A stretch of 64,000 nucleotides of DNA from Cryptomeria japonica (taxonomy: Eukaryota > Streptophyta > Pinopsida > Cupressales > Cupressaceae): assembly GCF_030272615.1 (NCBI RefSeq), contig NC_081408.1:198118841-198182840 (forward strand), given 5' to 3'. Positions 48,501 through 59,620 of this stretch are shown piece by piece; within the stretch, counting starts at the first letter, position 1, and every line of letters starts with the position of its first letter. Below the pieces are notes generated by a model. That model made no database searches. It worked only from the letters and a program-made list of their open reading frames with translations, and was not told the origin of the DNA. The position numbers and the translations under genes are program-made.

Positions 48501-48952
48501 GGATTGAAGTTGTACCTCTCATCAATATCATAGGAAAACAAATTGCTGCATTTATCTTGAACTATATCATCTGTCGCTATGGAATACCAATGACCATTAT
48601 CACTGATAATGGGCGACCATTCAAGAATCAAGATGTACAAGAGCTATGTGAGAAGTTCAAAATCCAGCACAGATTCTCCACACCGTATTATCCACAGGGA
48701 AATGGGCAGGCAGAAGAATCTAACAAAACTATCCTAAAAATTCTTAAAAAGACAGTGAATGATGCTGGGAAAGATTGGCATATTCAACTGAATCCTACTC
48801 TATGGGCCTACCGCACTAGTATTCGCACACCGATAGGTGCCACACCATTCTCTCTTGTATATGGATCAAAAGCATATCAGCTATCAACACATGATGGAGA
48901 TCCGCTCGAGGAACCTATCAATAGCATGCACCTGAAGAGGTTCTATGTCTAA
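45560..48952 (+). CDS. Gypsy C polyprotein: protease-RNase H remnant-integrase, gag and RT deleted
   Basis: One frame from the ATG at 45560 to the stop at 48950-48952 has three internal stops (46199, about 46490 and 47909). Order: a 210-residue N terminus without a gag core; protease (LLIDG, stop, ASLNICS, then [14 protein letters not shown], 46180-46490); an acidic linker; and a YTDILGFNPYLTIHH block that normally starts RT. RT and the first RNase H are absent. In their place are three 36-bp in-frame repeats (47531-47638). The second RNase H resumes at GILFIKMVVEWN, with a further internal loss. Integrase is readable: VHNDICGTHSSG and CKQCQIHG zinc finger, WGLDLVGKI, TDNGRPF and NGQAEESNK supplying D, D, E. 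The C terminus jumps from SLVYGS to KAYQLST, losing the GPY module. Whether any product is made needs stop readthrough; the low stop count fits a recent copy. Confidence 0.82.
47531..47638 (+). repeat. 36-bp in-frame repeat, three copies
   Basis: Units at 47531, 47567 and 47603 encode GIHHG-L/S-R-E/A-SI-T/N-K, 12 residues each. A fourth, diverged partial unit follows from 47639. They lie exactly where RT is missing from the polyprotein. Confidence 0.9.
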
Positions 48953-49100
48953 AAAATCAGAAAAATAAAAAAACAGTGAAAAATCAGAAAAATAAAAAAA
49001 CAGTGAAAAATCAGAAAAATAAAAAAACAGTGAAAAATCAGAAAAATCAAAAAACAGTGAAAAATCAGAAAAATCCTAAAAAGTGAAAAAGCAGAAAATC
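48953..49100 (+). repeat. 27-bp A-rich tandem repeat after gypsy C pol
   Basis: CAGTGAAAAATCAGAAAAAT units repeat with a 27-bp period (48974, 49001, 49028) and decay after that. Similar AAAATC-rich text follows pol in A and B. Confidence 0.85.
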
Positions 49101-50641
49101 CAAAAAAATCAAATATCAGAAAAAGTGCAATAAAAACAGATGGTGAAAACCTGGCAAATAGGCGCTATCTATCGGCTAGCTCTTCCATCTATTAGTTCAT
49201 GCATTTTTCCGCTTGCATTCATTTTCCATCAGTGCTGATCATCATGAAGCCTTTATACATACGCAAGCATCCCAGGTGGCTTCTTACCATGGTTTGGATC
49301 ATTGGATATATCATAACGACTTTGTTTCTAGGCTTGGGGCAAAATCTTACACCTAGCTAGGGGCAAACTTTTGATCAATTTTGAGCTTAATCAAACAAGT
49401 AGAACAAACAGTTAGACAAATCTTATCAAGCGAAAACTAAGACACATCCAACATTGAACACAAGATCAAACTATCAACTATCAAGCTATCACAAAAATCA
49501 ATCTAAGCACATCACACACTTTTCAGTGGATAATATCTTTTTGAATGATTAATTATAACATGGTTGTTCAACTTTTCTATATTGCTTTTCGCTATCATGA
49601 TTTCTGAGTGACTCTGGGATGTCATTGACTAGAGGAACAAGGAAGAAACATGATATTTTTCTTGTCTGTTGTCTGAAAATTAATCATTAATATGTGCAAA
49701 TTTGTTTCTTGACATGATCATCTAAGTATCATTAAAGACATTTCCAATTTGCGTATTGAAATGATTAATACTGCCTGTTTAACACAAACAACACTCAGGT
49801 CATCTCGGTTCAATCATACCTCGATGCTCAGGTCATCATGGTTTAATTATACCATTGATGTTTGCACTCACTTCCAACATTTCAAAAGCTCAATGATGAC
49901 AAAAATGCAAAATAATCTAGTGACTGGTTCAGTCATAGTTTTGCATTTCATTTGCATTTTAGCTTGCATGGATCCCAAACGCTCCTTTTATCCAAGGCTA
50001 ACTCTATTGCAGGAATCATCAAAGTATCATCACAGGTGTATACATAATCAGAATAACTCATATCTCTCTAGATATTGTCAACTCAGCAAAAATCTTATGC
50101 TATCTCCCTCAAATACATCAACATCAGCATATCCAAAAATTTCTGCAACTGATATCAACAAACTGTCAGTTCTTTATCTAATCAACCTTATCAAATCAAA
50201 TCAATCAATCAAACCTTATCAATTCTATCACATCTTATACAAGATGTATCCTTCCTGAAACCAGACGTGATCATCAATGTCTTATATAGGATGAATCCTT
50301 CCTAAAACCAGACGTTATGATCATCCATGTCTTATACAGGGTGAATCCTTCCTGAAACCAGACTGAAACAAATCAATCAAGATTTTTCAATCTTACCAAT
50401 CTCGGCAATCAAGTTAATCAAAGAACTCGCATTTTCATCAAACAACAGTTGCAAAAATCAAATCAAATCTATCGGGATATCAATCTCGCAAAAACTCCAA
50501 AGATTAATTATCTCAATTGATCTCCTGAGGGGGCATCATTATACTGGAATTTAGCAATCAAGAGATGGGGCTTCCTATCAAATCAATACCATCATCAAAA
50601 TGAGATTATTCTTTGAATCAATGTGTCATCACACCTCGCTT
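49101..50641 (+). other. Gypsy C 3' non-coding region
   Basis: No gene. It starts with the post-pol hairpin motif (49141-49163). GGGGCAAA words near 49337 and 49362 resemble extra polypurine tracts. Three copies of a block with TCCTTCCTGAAACCAGAC or a close variant lie at about 50228-50370. The 170-codon ORF at 49749-50258 is not conserved and is probably chance. Confidence 0.6.
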
Positions 50642-50656
50642 CAAAGAGGGGCAAAA
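50642..50656 (+). other. Gypsy C polypurine tract
   Basis: CAAAGAGGGGCAAAA directly precedes the TGTATACACC start of the 3' LTR. Confidence 0.92.
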
Positions 50657-51585
50657 TGTATACACCTAAAAATGGTCTGAAGATAATTAATTAAATAAGC
50701 AATTATTTAATTAATCTCTCCTCCCCAATTTAATTGAATTCACTAAGCAATTTGATTAAACCTCTTATTCATCTACTTATTAATAAATCTAAGGATTTAT
50801 TAAATAGGTTCATTTCATTTCACCCCTTTAATTAATTAATTCAAATTAATTAATTCCCTCCACCAAAATCATTTCTTCCAACTCCTAATTAATTAAAACA
50901 ATTCAAATTCATGAGTTGTTGAAACTGATTAGTCATTTTCCTAATATTTGAATTTCTAAATTCAAATTCTCCTAAACCTAACCACTCCTAAACCTAACCC
51001 ATTCTACCTACCACCTTCTCCCCTTTCATCCAACATCTTCTAGAACCTTTGTGACAATTGTCACTAAGTGTTCCCTTTAATCCAACTCCCTTTGCCAACT
51101 TCCTCCAATTTAACCGTTGATATCTTCAGATCAATCTCAACTGTTGATTCATGCCAACTCACCCCTAGCCTTGGGAAATCCTATAAATAGACCTCATTTT
51201 GGAGCAATAAGGGTTCCAATTTGATTTCATCATTTGCATTGTTATTATAGGCATCTAGCTTCTAGTTTATCATTTCTTAGCAATGTTATCATGCTCATTT
51301 TAGTTTAATTGCATCTTCATTTTAGTTCATTTTCTAGATCAATCATGCTATTCTTGCTAGATCATGCATTTTTAGCATTCAAATCCTCCATCTAAGTGTA
51401 GTCAAGTCATTGGAATTTGCATACTAAGATCTGAGAGCAAAATTCATACTCACATTTACTAGGAGGCAATAAGTCGATTAGCTATGGTTTTGTCTTCCAT
51501 TGTTTCAATTTTCTAACCATTGCTTATAATGATTTATTGAGTGCATTGTGGTTGCAGGTACAGGTACACTTCACAAAGCATGACA
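50657..51585 (+). repeat. Gypsy C 3' LTR
   Basis: 929 bp, near-identical to 42345-43294 except for the 21-bp deletion and scattered single-base changes. It is followed by TSD CTTGG. Confidence 0.95.
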
Positions 51586-53043
51586 CTTGGTCGATTTGTT
51601 AGTTATTTATTCATTTATATAAGGTTCCTATGCTACTCTGGGATATCCACAACTGATTAGAGTAGCCGAGATGGTTCCTAAGTATAATTTTGTTTTATTG
51701 TCTGCGATTTGTTCCAATGAAGTTCTGGGGCATGTACTAATGGTGTCTACGTGGGAAGTTCACTAAGATACGTGATCATATGAAAAACTCTAGTCATGGA
51801 TCACTATGGCTTACTGACTATAGCATATACCTCGACCATCTACACATGAACCCAAATGGAGGGTCCATATTCTTTATCTATTCTGCTTGCTTATAGGTAC
51901 AATGCTCAAAACTTGGCTCCTACTGCCTCGTCCAAGATTGATACTACCATGCTCAATGATGAAAAATAAAGCATGATGGATCATCATTCCATCTCATCTG
52001 TATATACTGCATTCTATTGCATTCCATCCATCCATACATCCATATAGTTGCATATCATTCATACATAGTAATGACAATGCATACTCAATTTTTTTCGATC
52101 TTCTTCCAGAGGATTGAGTCCTAGGTCCTCCATACCTTTTGTCATACATTGAATCATTCCCCCCTCACCCTCCCTATCCAAGTCATCATCGTAATCAAAC
52201 CAATCAAGCCATGTTCATCATCATCCATCTCTTTCAGGAGGAGTTGCGCTTCCCATCCTAAGTCATCCTATGAGCCATGCAAGTTATTCTGTCTACATAG
52301 GAACATCGACTCACACACACCTAGACTATCAACACATACTTTGATCAAGTATCTTTGGGTCTCAATAGGTAATCAATCATGGCAAACCTAGACTACAACA
52401 GGCATTTATCGCAATGACCTAGTCTCAACGGGGCTGCTATGATTCACCACAAAAAACCTACAACGCAAACACTATCAATTTATCAACCAATCAAACACAA
52501 TCAAAATAAATAATTACATCAATTATCTCAGTCTCAACTAGTATTTTGCTTTAGATAACTTGACTTCATCATGCAATTACATCAATTGTCTAAGTCACAA
52601 CAGGTTACTTTGGTTCACTTACTCAGACTTTATCCTATCCAAGCAAACAACTGACATCAACTGTCACGCTTTGACTTGACCAGGGCAATTCAACCGAGTG
52701 CACCAAATTGTCCAACCAATTTTGATCAATTGTATAGTATCAATCAAAAGCACACACTACAAACACCACATTTGCACCATATCTCTTGCATGACCTAATG
52801 GTACTCACTGGCTTGTTGTTTCTCCATTTCACACTGATTTCTTCCACTCTTTCACCATCATTGCAAATTTCTTCTATTCCACCTCCCTTCCACTTCTCAT
52901 TCTTTTTTGAGAGATCGCCCGATTTTTTACAAATTTTTAGCCCATCTCTCAAGGGGGCATACCACCCACTAAATTAACATTTATGGGGCATATTTCTTTA
53001 CGCCTATTTTTCTTTCTTTGAAACGACGTGATAAACTACACCA
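51586..53043 (+). other. Gypsy B 3' region, right part
   Basis: Non-coding continuation of B after gypsy C. It contains repeated CATCAATTGTC...AAGTC words near 52510-52620 and an AAGGGGGCAT polypurine-like word near 52950. It leads to the polypurine tract CTCAAAGAGGGGCAAA at 53044-53059. ORFs of 60-80 codons on both strands look accidental. Confidence 0.6.
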
Positions 53044-53059
53044 TCTCAAAGAGGGGCAA

Positions 53060-54448
53060 ATGTAATCACATAAATTTGTCCACTTAATTAAATGAATATT
53101 TACTATTTATTTGATTATTTAAACATCAATAATCAGTTAATTAAATTAATATTTAATTAATTCATCCTTACACTCTTCTTTTATTAATTAAATAAATTAT
53201 TCAATTTATTTAAATTAATTCATTAAACCACACCTCTAAACCAATTAAATGAATAAAACATATTTATTTAATTTAGCCCCTTTTCTCTTTTAAATAAATA
53301 AATAAATATTTATTGAAATCAATAAACAAATCCCCCCCACTTGCATTCTCCTACAAATGCAAGTTGCAACCACAATTGAAATAAATTAATTTTATTTTAA
53401 TTAAATCCTATTTTCCCTCACCCACCAAACCCAATTACAATCCTAAATCCCCTTCTAGACTCTTCTAACCACTTTCTAAGTTCTTCTAACCATTCCCAAT
53501 TAGCCTAAACCATCTCCTAAATATTGTCACATTCCTAAGCAACTTGGAGTCACTTCTCAAAGCCTCCAAAGTCTTTGAAAAGCATTTAATGCTTTATGTA
53601 TTCAACAAGTTAACCTCTAAAGTCTTCAAAACCACTAATGGCTCTTACATAACCATTTATGGTTAATTCCACTTGCCCACATGGTTAGAGGCTTAACCTC
53701 CAACTCAACCTCCATGTAACCCACGTGTCTCCTCAAGCATTCATTGCTTTGACCATGGTTATTCCCACTAACTCTTGCATAAGAGTTTATACATTGGATA
53801 AAGCATTATTCATTGGATAAAGGCTTTATTCATTCAACCCAACTCAAACCTTAACTCCTAAGGTAAACCTCAAGTCATCTCAAGCATTTAATGCTTCTTC
53901 CATCTCCTCTGAAGCCATCTCATGTTGAAATTTGTCATCTTGGGATTGGATTGAAAAAACTCACATGGATCATAAACCCATGAATCCTGACCCTTGTTGA
54001 GATTACTCAATCTCAACCATCCATTGCTCCATTTTTCCTATAAATAGAGCTCATTTCTTCATAATCTAGATTCAGAAATCTTGCATGGATCTAAGTTATA
54101 TGAATTTAGGAGAGAATTTTAGCATAATCTACATTTGTCTTTTGGCTAGAATTAACATTAGTTAATTAAATAACATCTCATATTTAGCTTGTTTTACACT
54201 TGCATTGGCATAATTAATCATTTTCAATCTTGAATCTCCATAAGACATCAGTGCAAAAAGATAGTAAGAGCTACACTCATTTGGAACTTGGAGAGGAGAG
54301 GAACAAGGGAGGAGCAACTACAAGCATGTTGGAGGGCATTTGGGGATGTTTCATTGCATTCCATCATTTTGTTAAGCTTTCCATTTTATGTTTGGTATCT
54401 CTCTTGATATGCTTGCTTAGGATAGTCTTACATTTATGATTTCTGACA
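53060..54448 (+). repeat. Gypsy B 3' LTR
   Basis: Starts TGTAATCACA right after a polypurine tract. TATA box TCCTATAAATAG at about 54036-54047. The right end is set at TTCTGACA (54448) by analogy with the GACA ends of C; its 5' partner is outside the window, so this end is tentative. Confidence 0.65.
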
Positions 54449-54736
54449 CTAACACTAATGTTTGAATTGCTCCTTGTATTTGTGTGTCTTCCTAACATCC
54501 TTTTTGTAGAGCATCAACTTCTAACAGGGTATCATCATATTGTGGGTAGGTTCCCACTATGTTTTTCCGCTTGACTGGGTTTTCCATGTCAAAAATCTTG
54601 GTGTTATGTGTGTTGATGTTGTGTTATTGATTTTTGCTTTCACTATTAATTATCAGATCTAAGGTTAAAGTAAGTTTCTATAAAATGTGGTGACAACTGA
54701 TTCAACCCCTCCCAATTGTCTACCCTATTTTCACCA
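54449..54736 (+). repeat. Copia D LTR remnant (3' part)
   Basis: Ends TTTTCACCA just before a primer site. It holds the TTTTTCCGC...GGGTTTTCC motif (about 54558-54585) and a CTAACAGGGT word like those of LTR H. Only about 290 bp are present to the right of gypsy B, so B probably inserted in this LTR. Confidence 0.6.
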
Positions 54737-54738
54737 AT

Positions 54739-54751
54739 CGGTATCAGAGAA
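54739..54751 (+). other. Copia D primer binding site
   Basis: CGGTATCAGAGAA is a Met-tRNA-type site with a changed first base, at the expected distance from the LTR end. Confidence 0.75.
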
Positions 54752-54791
54752 GGTTCCTTTGAAAAATTTTAACAGCTTGAGGTGATCCAAA

Positions 54792-56020
54792 ATGGTGACT
54801 TGCAAGAAGGAGAGTCTGAGATTTGATGGAGCAAATTATTCTCTTTGGAAAAACCGGATGGCTCATGTCACTTGAGATGCATTGGTGAAGATTACAGGAA
54901 AGCTATGAAAGACAAATATAATGTTCCTACAAATGGTCCTTCAACTCCGGATGAGATTAAGGAGGTGGAATACAATATCAGGGCTAAGGAAGCATTGTTG
55001 AGTGCTTTGACTAATTCTGAAATGACAAATATGATGGAATTGCGGAATGCTCATGAGATCTGGAAGAAGTTGGAAACCCTATATGAAGGAGACAACTATG
55101 TGAAGATTTCTAAATTTTAAAGCCTGAAAGGAAAGTATGAGATGTTGAGAATGGGCGAAGATGATAACATTACTTCATTTATGTAGAAGGTGAATGAACT
55201 TGTGTGCAATATTGGATGTGCTGGTGGAAAGTTGGAAGAATTGAATATTGTTGCAAAAGTACTCAGATCCTTGCCTGCATCCTACAAACATAAAGTTTCC
55301 TCTATTGAGGAGATCCAAACCATAAGTGATTTAAAGAGAGACATATTGATTGGTAAGCTATCAACCTTTAAACTGAGTGAATTTGGTGATTCTCTTCCTA
55401 AGGTAGAATCTGCATTCAAAGCCACTATTTTCGGAGAGGAAGAGCAAATATTTAATTTGGGTGAAATTTCTTTAAGGAAGATATCTAAATATGAGAAACA
55501 GATGAAGGAAATTGAAGAATAAGAATGAGAGCTTGAGGAGTTTGAAGTGTTGATTGCCAGAAGACTGCCTAAGGGAGCTGGTAAGTATGAAGGAAATTTT
55601 ACTCTTAAATGTTTTTCATGCAATAAGATAGGACATTTTTCTTCAAGGTGTCCAAAAAGAGTTCCTAAGAAGACCTATAAGCCTAAATTTCAGAAGAGAT
55701 GTTATTATGTTGTTGATGAAGGTGTGACAAATGATAAATCTGATAATGGAAATTCAAGTGATAATGAATGGGTGTTTATTGCTATCAAGGAAGATGATCC
55801 AGTACCTGCTAATTCTACTAGCTACATTAATGAGGAAAGAGATTTGGTTGCGCAAGTTGAGAAAAATGAATGGGTGATTGATAGAGGATGCTCTCATCAT
55901 ATGATAGGTGATAAGAAAAAGTTTGTGAGCTTGGAAAAGTGTGATGGTGGCGTTGTTAGGTTTGGTGATGACAAAGCTGGTATAATTCATGGTAGAGGTT
56001 CTATTTCTCTTGATGGTAAA
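54792..56020 (+). pseudogene. Copia D gag and protease, cut by gypsy E
   Basis: The ATG at 54792 starts FDGANYSLWKNRMA of a UBN2-type Gag. A frameshift near 54860 moves to the frame of 54845-55120 (LRCIGEDYRKAMKDKY, AREALLSALT-like block, IWKKLETLYEGD). Single stops separate the next pieces, 55190-55522 and 55547-56020, in the same frame. A CCHC knuckle, CFSCNKIGHFSSRC, is intact near 55608-55650. The protease block reads WVIDRGCSHHM, so the usual DSG is DRG, probably inactive. The gene stops at the LTR of gypsy E (56021). Confidence 0.87.
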
Positions 56021-57357
56021 TGTAGAGACCTAAAAATGTCTTTTTCATCATCACTAATTATTCGTCCTAATTAATTAAGTAATTCTTTAATTATTTAATT
56101 AAGCTAATTATTCTTCTAAACTAACTCAATCATCTCATTCAACATTTTTAATTATTAAATTTCTATTTTTAATTAATTAATCAATTAACCCTCTCCTAAA
56201 TATTAATTAAATATTAATTATTTAATTAATCACAACTATTTCCTTAATTAAATAATCTTTATTATTTAATTAATTCTATTTCTAATATTTAAATAATTTT
56301 GTTTAAATAATTTAAATTAATTAACTTATTCCTCCAATTCCCCAAATTCGAATTTCAAATAATTCCATCTAATTTCATTTCTCTCAAATTCACAATTCCC
56401 CAAATTCGAATTTCAATTAATTTCATCTAATCCCATATCTGAATGTCAATAAATTTCAGTAAATTTCATGTGCATTTAATTAATTCTATTTCTAATGTTT
56501 AAATAATTTTGTTTAAATTATTTAAATTAATTAACTTATTCCTCCAATTCCCCAAATTTGAATTTCAAATAATTTCATTTCTCTCAAATTCACAATTCCC
56601 CAAATTCGAATTTCAATTAATTTCATCTAATCCCATATCTAAATTTCAATAAATTTCAATAGATTTCATGTGCATTTCAACATTCAAAAGTCCAAATTCA
56701 AATCCAAATTGAAAATGAAAATAAAATTTAATTTCAAAATCCTACAACACATGTTGAAATCATAACTAATTGATCAAATCAATTAACTAATTAGTTAACT
56801 CAGTTAACTCCTCAATCACCCATTTTCACTCCAAATCACCTTTTCTGACTAATCAATCAATTCAGTCATCTCCCCAATCTATCTAGTCAACTAAGCAATC
56901 TATTCAGTTCACTATTCAATCTATCTAGTTGACTACTTAATCAAATGAGTTAACAAGTCAATAAATCTAAGTTAACAAATCAATCAAATCTATTAACTGA
57001 TCAATCTAAATCAGTTCACTCCCAATCAGGACTTGAGTTCAAAATCCCTCGCCCTCTCTCATGAAAATCTATATAAACAACACCATTTTCACAAATTGAT
57101 CTAGATCATGCTCTTTAAAGAAACTGCCAATCTATGCAAGAATTTCAGTGCAATACCATAGATACACCCACACAATTTCAGAGAAGAACAATGGAACCAC
57201 AAATCAGAAATAGGGACTTTTACTTAATTTAAAGATTTCATTCTTTCATATTTGATATTCTATTACGTTATGTTTGATTATGTTTGATTAGTTAAAGATT
57301 CATGATCGTCTTTACCCCCTAATCAAATTTAGTTTTATGATTTTCAAGCATGAAACA
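56021..57357 (+). repeat. Gypsy E 5' LTR
   Basis: Starts TGTAGAGACC inside copia D protease and ends GAAACA before a primer site; 1337 bp. It is very A+T-rich with TTAATTAA words. A ~210-bp tandem duplication (about 56266-56475 and 56476-56680) contains CCAATTCCCCAAATTCGAAT. TATA-like TCTATATAAAC at 57068-57078. The left TSD would be GTAAA (56016-56020); the right end is not in the window. Confidence 0.8.
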
Positions 57358-57359
57358 TT

Positions 57360-57378
57360 TGGTGAACCCGACATAAAC
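57360..57378 (+). other. Gypsy E primer binding site
   Basis: TGGTGAACCCGACATAAAC follows the LTR end by two bases. It differs from the site used by A and C, so E belongs to another gypsy family. Confidence 0.7.
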
Positions 57379-58827
57379 TGACTTTTTGATTTGTTTTTCT
57401 TGTGATTTGCAAGTCTTGTACGAAACATGAAAATATGATATGCAATTATGTTGACAGAAATTTGCAATTGTTATTACATTACTTCGTAATTGTAGTTATT
57501 TAATTAATTTACAATTGTTAATTCTGATTCGTAATTGTAGGAATGGGTTAAAAATTTATTTTTGTTTGTCATTTTTGTGTTTCTGACATTTGCACTACTA
57601 ACCCAAAAAAATCTTTCAATTCTAGAAAATCTGATTTTTATACATAAAATGTTCCTAACCCCATGGCAGGAAGGGTCACTTTCAAGATTTCGGGTTCCAG
57701 AAAAAGGAAGGAACATAAGAGACAAAGAAGAGTACACCAATAGTGGATAGAAGTAGAAAAAAAGACTTCAAAATCTCTAAGAAACAACTATCTTATCTCG
57801 GTATTATCACATTGTGCCTAAGTACGTTGAAAAATTCAACATATCCAATGACATTGAGATCATGGGAAACCTCATAATGGATTCAATCCATGTCAAAATT
57901 GACTGACTTCTTTCTTTTGTCTTTTTCTTTTATTTTCAAATAATTTCTAAAAGTGGGCAGGTTTAAGTAATGCGCAATTGTTCAGTTAGAAATTTGCAAT
58001 TGTATACATATTATGTTCTGTATTCACAAGATAGAGGAGTCAAAATTGTAATCAAAGAAAAGATTAGGCTGGAAATCCCACCATGTAATAACCATTCTCA
58101 TGTTTTCTTGTAGGAAGCTGGACTTAGATTAACCAAATCTTTCCTTTTGGTGCTTGTAAAAAGAACAAACAAACAATCTGCTTTCTTATTTTTCCTCATC
58201 ATTGCAATGTCAGATAAAAAGAACATCTTGTCTTCTTGGAGCAACATCTCCATCTAGCTTAGAAAATTTTGCAATGAAGGTTTAAAAATAATTCTTATCT
58301 TTTGTGTTTGTGAGGCGATAGGCATATGCTCTCCCCTTAAATGGGTGACCAAAAATCCAAAACCATCTCTTTTATTTTTTCTTTAAATTTCATGCATTAA
58401 AACCTTTAGAAGGTCTGCCCTCCCGAGTTTCCCTTAGGGTGCCATTGAGGTCGATGAGAGGGGAATGAACTAATTGGGTAACAAATTTATAGCCAAGTTT
58501 ACCAACCCACTATAATAAAATGTGGAGGCTAATGAAAATCCCCTCCAATGATAGTGTGCATTGATAGCCTTCCCCTAGTATCCTTGTGATGCAGAAAGCC
58601 TTTGTTCTAAACATTGGGAAGCCTCTTGAGGGAGATTATCTTTTCCACACCGAAAAAAACCTTTACTAAAATCCTTATAATTAGAAGCTTTCAGCCAAGT
58701 TAGTAACCAAACATGGCGATATCATAGTGCCAGGGTAGGGAAGAATCTACCCCCAAGACACTCACCATATTGTTAGCAATTGACACTCATCTGATGACTT
58801 CCAATAGTTTCTTATTGATCTAGGGTT
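57379..58827 (+). other. Gypsy E leader
   Basis: No gene. Palindrome-centred words TTGCAATTG, TACAATTG and CGTAATTGTAG recur at about 57441-57540 and 57970-58005. The part 58320-58820 matches the conserved leader of C and A (CTGCCCTCC, GAGAGGGGAATGA, AACCCACTAT). It is interrupted by solo LTR F. Confidence 0.7.
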
Positions 58828-58832
58828 GTCAT

Positions 58833-59615
58833 TGTTAGGATTCCCAAAGATACTAAGATTGGGGGTGAATCAGTATCTGATCGGTATATTAATTTTCTTA
58901 ACTTATAACATGAAAAGCATATCAAAACTATGTACCGGTAAACCAAAAATAATGCAGTAAATAGGAATAGCAACCACAACATAAGAGACACACCATAACA
59001 CAATATTTTAACGAGGAAACCTGGTGTGGGAAAAACCTCGATGGGATTTGTGACCAATAATATTCACTTATTGGCTAATAAGAGAATATTACTACTTACA
59101 ATAGGGGCCTGTACATGCAGGAAGGCCAAGTGCCTAGAGCTCACTGCTCAATTACAAAAGGAAGTCACACTGATTTACAAAATGGATTATACTAATCCAA
59201 TATCTTGTACTGCTTCAGATCAGCATCTACTATGCTAGATTCAGTAATGGTTTAAGCTCTGCTACATACATAAACCCTTATCCAATATCTGCCTTACAAT
59301 TCGCATATTAGGTCTGCATTTATCCTTTTATTTCTCTATTCGTATATCTCCTAAATGATGTACAATGATCTCATACATATATGAGTCATATTACAATCTA
59401 CCAAGTCATCTTACAAAAGATTTTATAATTAATTATAAAATACATTCAAACAAAATTCCTTTCAGCCATGGTGTCGGTGATCTATATGCCGGTGTAGAGT
59501 CTATCGGTGTCGGTGCCTATATCTGCTTGCCGGTATCACATGATTGTAAGGTTGCCATCAATGACAATATCTTAAATCACCTACAATTTCTCATTGGAGT
59601 GTGCATTTATGAACA
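58833..59615 (-). repeat. Solo LTR F, element I-related family
   Basis: TGTTAGGATT at 58833 and GAACA at 59615 give 783 bp with an exact 5-bp TSD, GTCAT (58828-58832 and 59616-59620). In reverse it follows the element I LTR block by block, including TTTTTCCCACACC and CCTGCATGTACAGG-like words. No interior lies beside it, so it is a recombination-derived solo LTR. Confidence 0.93.
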
Positions 59616-59620
59616 GTCAT

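Larger units (their letters stand above)
42345..51585 (+). mobile_element. Gypsy C: young non-autonomous Tat-type element
   Basis: LTRs at 42345-43294 and 50657-51585 differ by a 21-bp deletion and a few substitutions. A perfect 5-bp TSD, CTTGG, flanks the element (42340-42344 and 51586-51590). Primer site 43298-43315 and polypurine tract 50642-50656 are intact. The interior has a 2.2-kb leader, then one frame with protease, a shortened second RNase H and integrase, but no gag core and no RT. It must have moved using enzymes of another element. It lies in the 3' region of gypsy B. Confidence 0.93.
21946..54448 (+). mobile_element. Gypsy B: Tat-type Ty3/gypsy element, interrupted four times
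   Basis: Pieces in colinear order are gag (21946-22768), protease (22790-23440 and 29750-30142), linker (30143-31154 and 37816-38400), RT-RNase H-integrase (38400-41596), 3' region (41597-42344 and 51586-53043), polypurine tract (53044-53059) and 3' LTR (53060-54448). Interruptions are copia A' at the left end, segment S, element I and gypsy C. The 5' LTR, leader and gag start lie beyond A' outside the window. Many frameshifts and stops mark an old copy. The 3' end is followed by copia D LTR sequence, so B probably sits in D. Confidence 0.85.

Noticed and set aside
49749-50258. 169-codon ORF after gypsy C pol
   Set aside because: Composition is simple, there is no domain, and the equivalent region in B is not coding.
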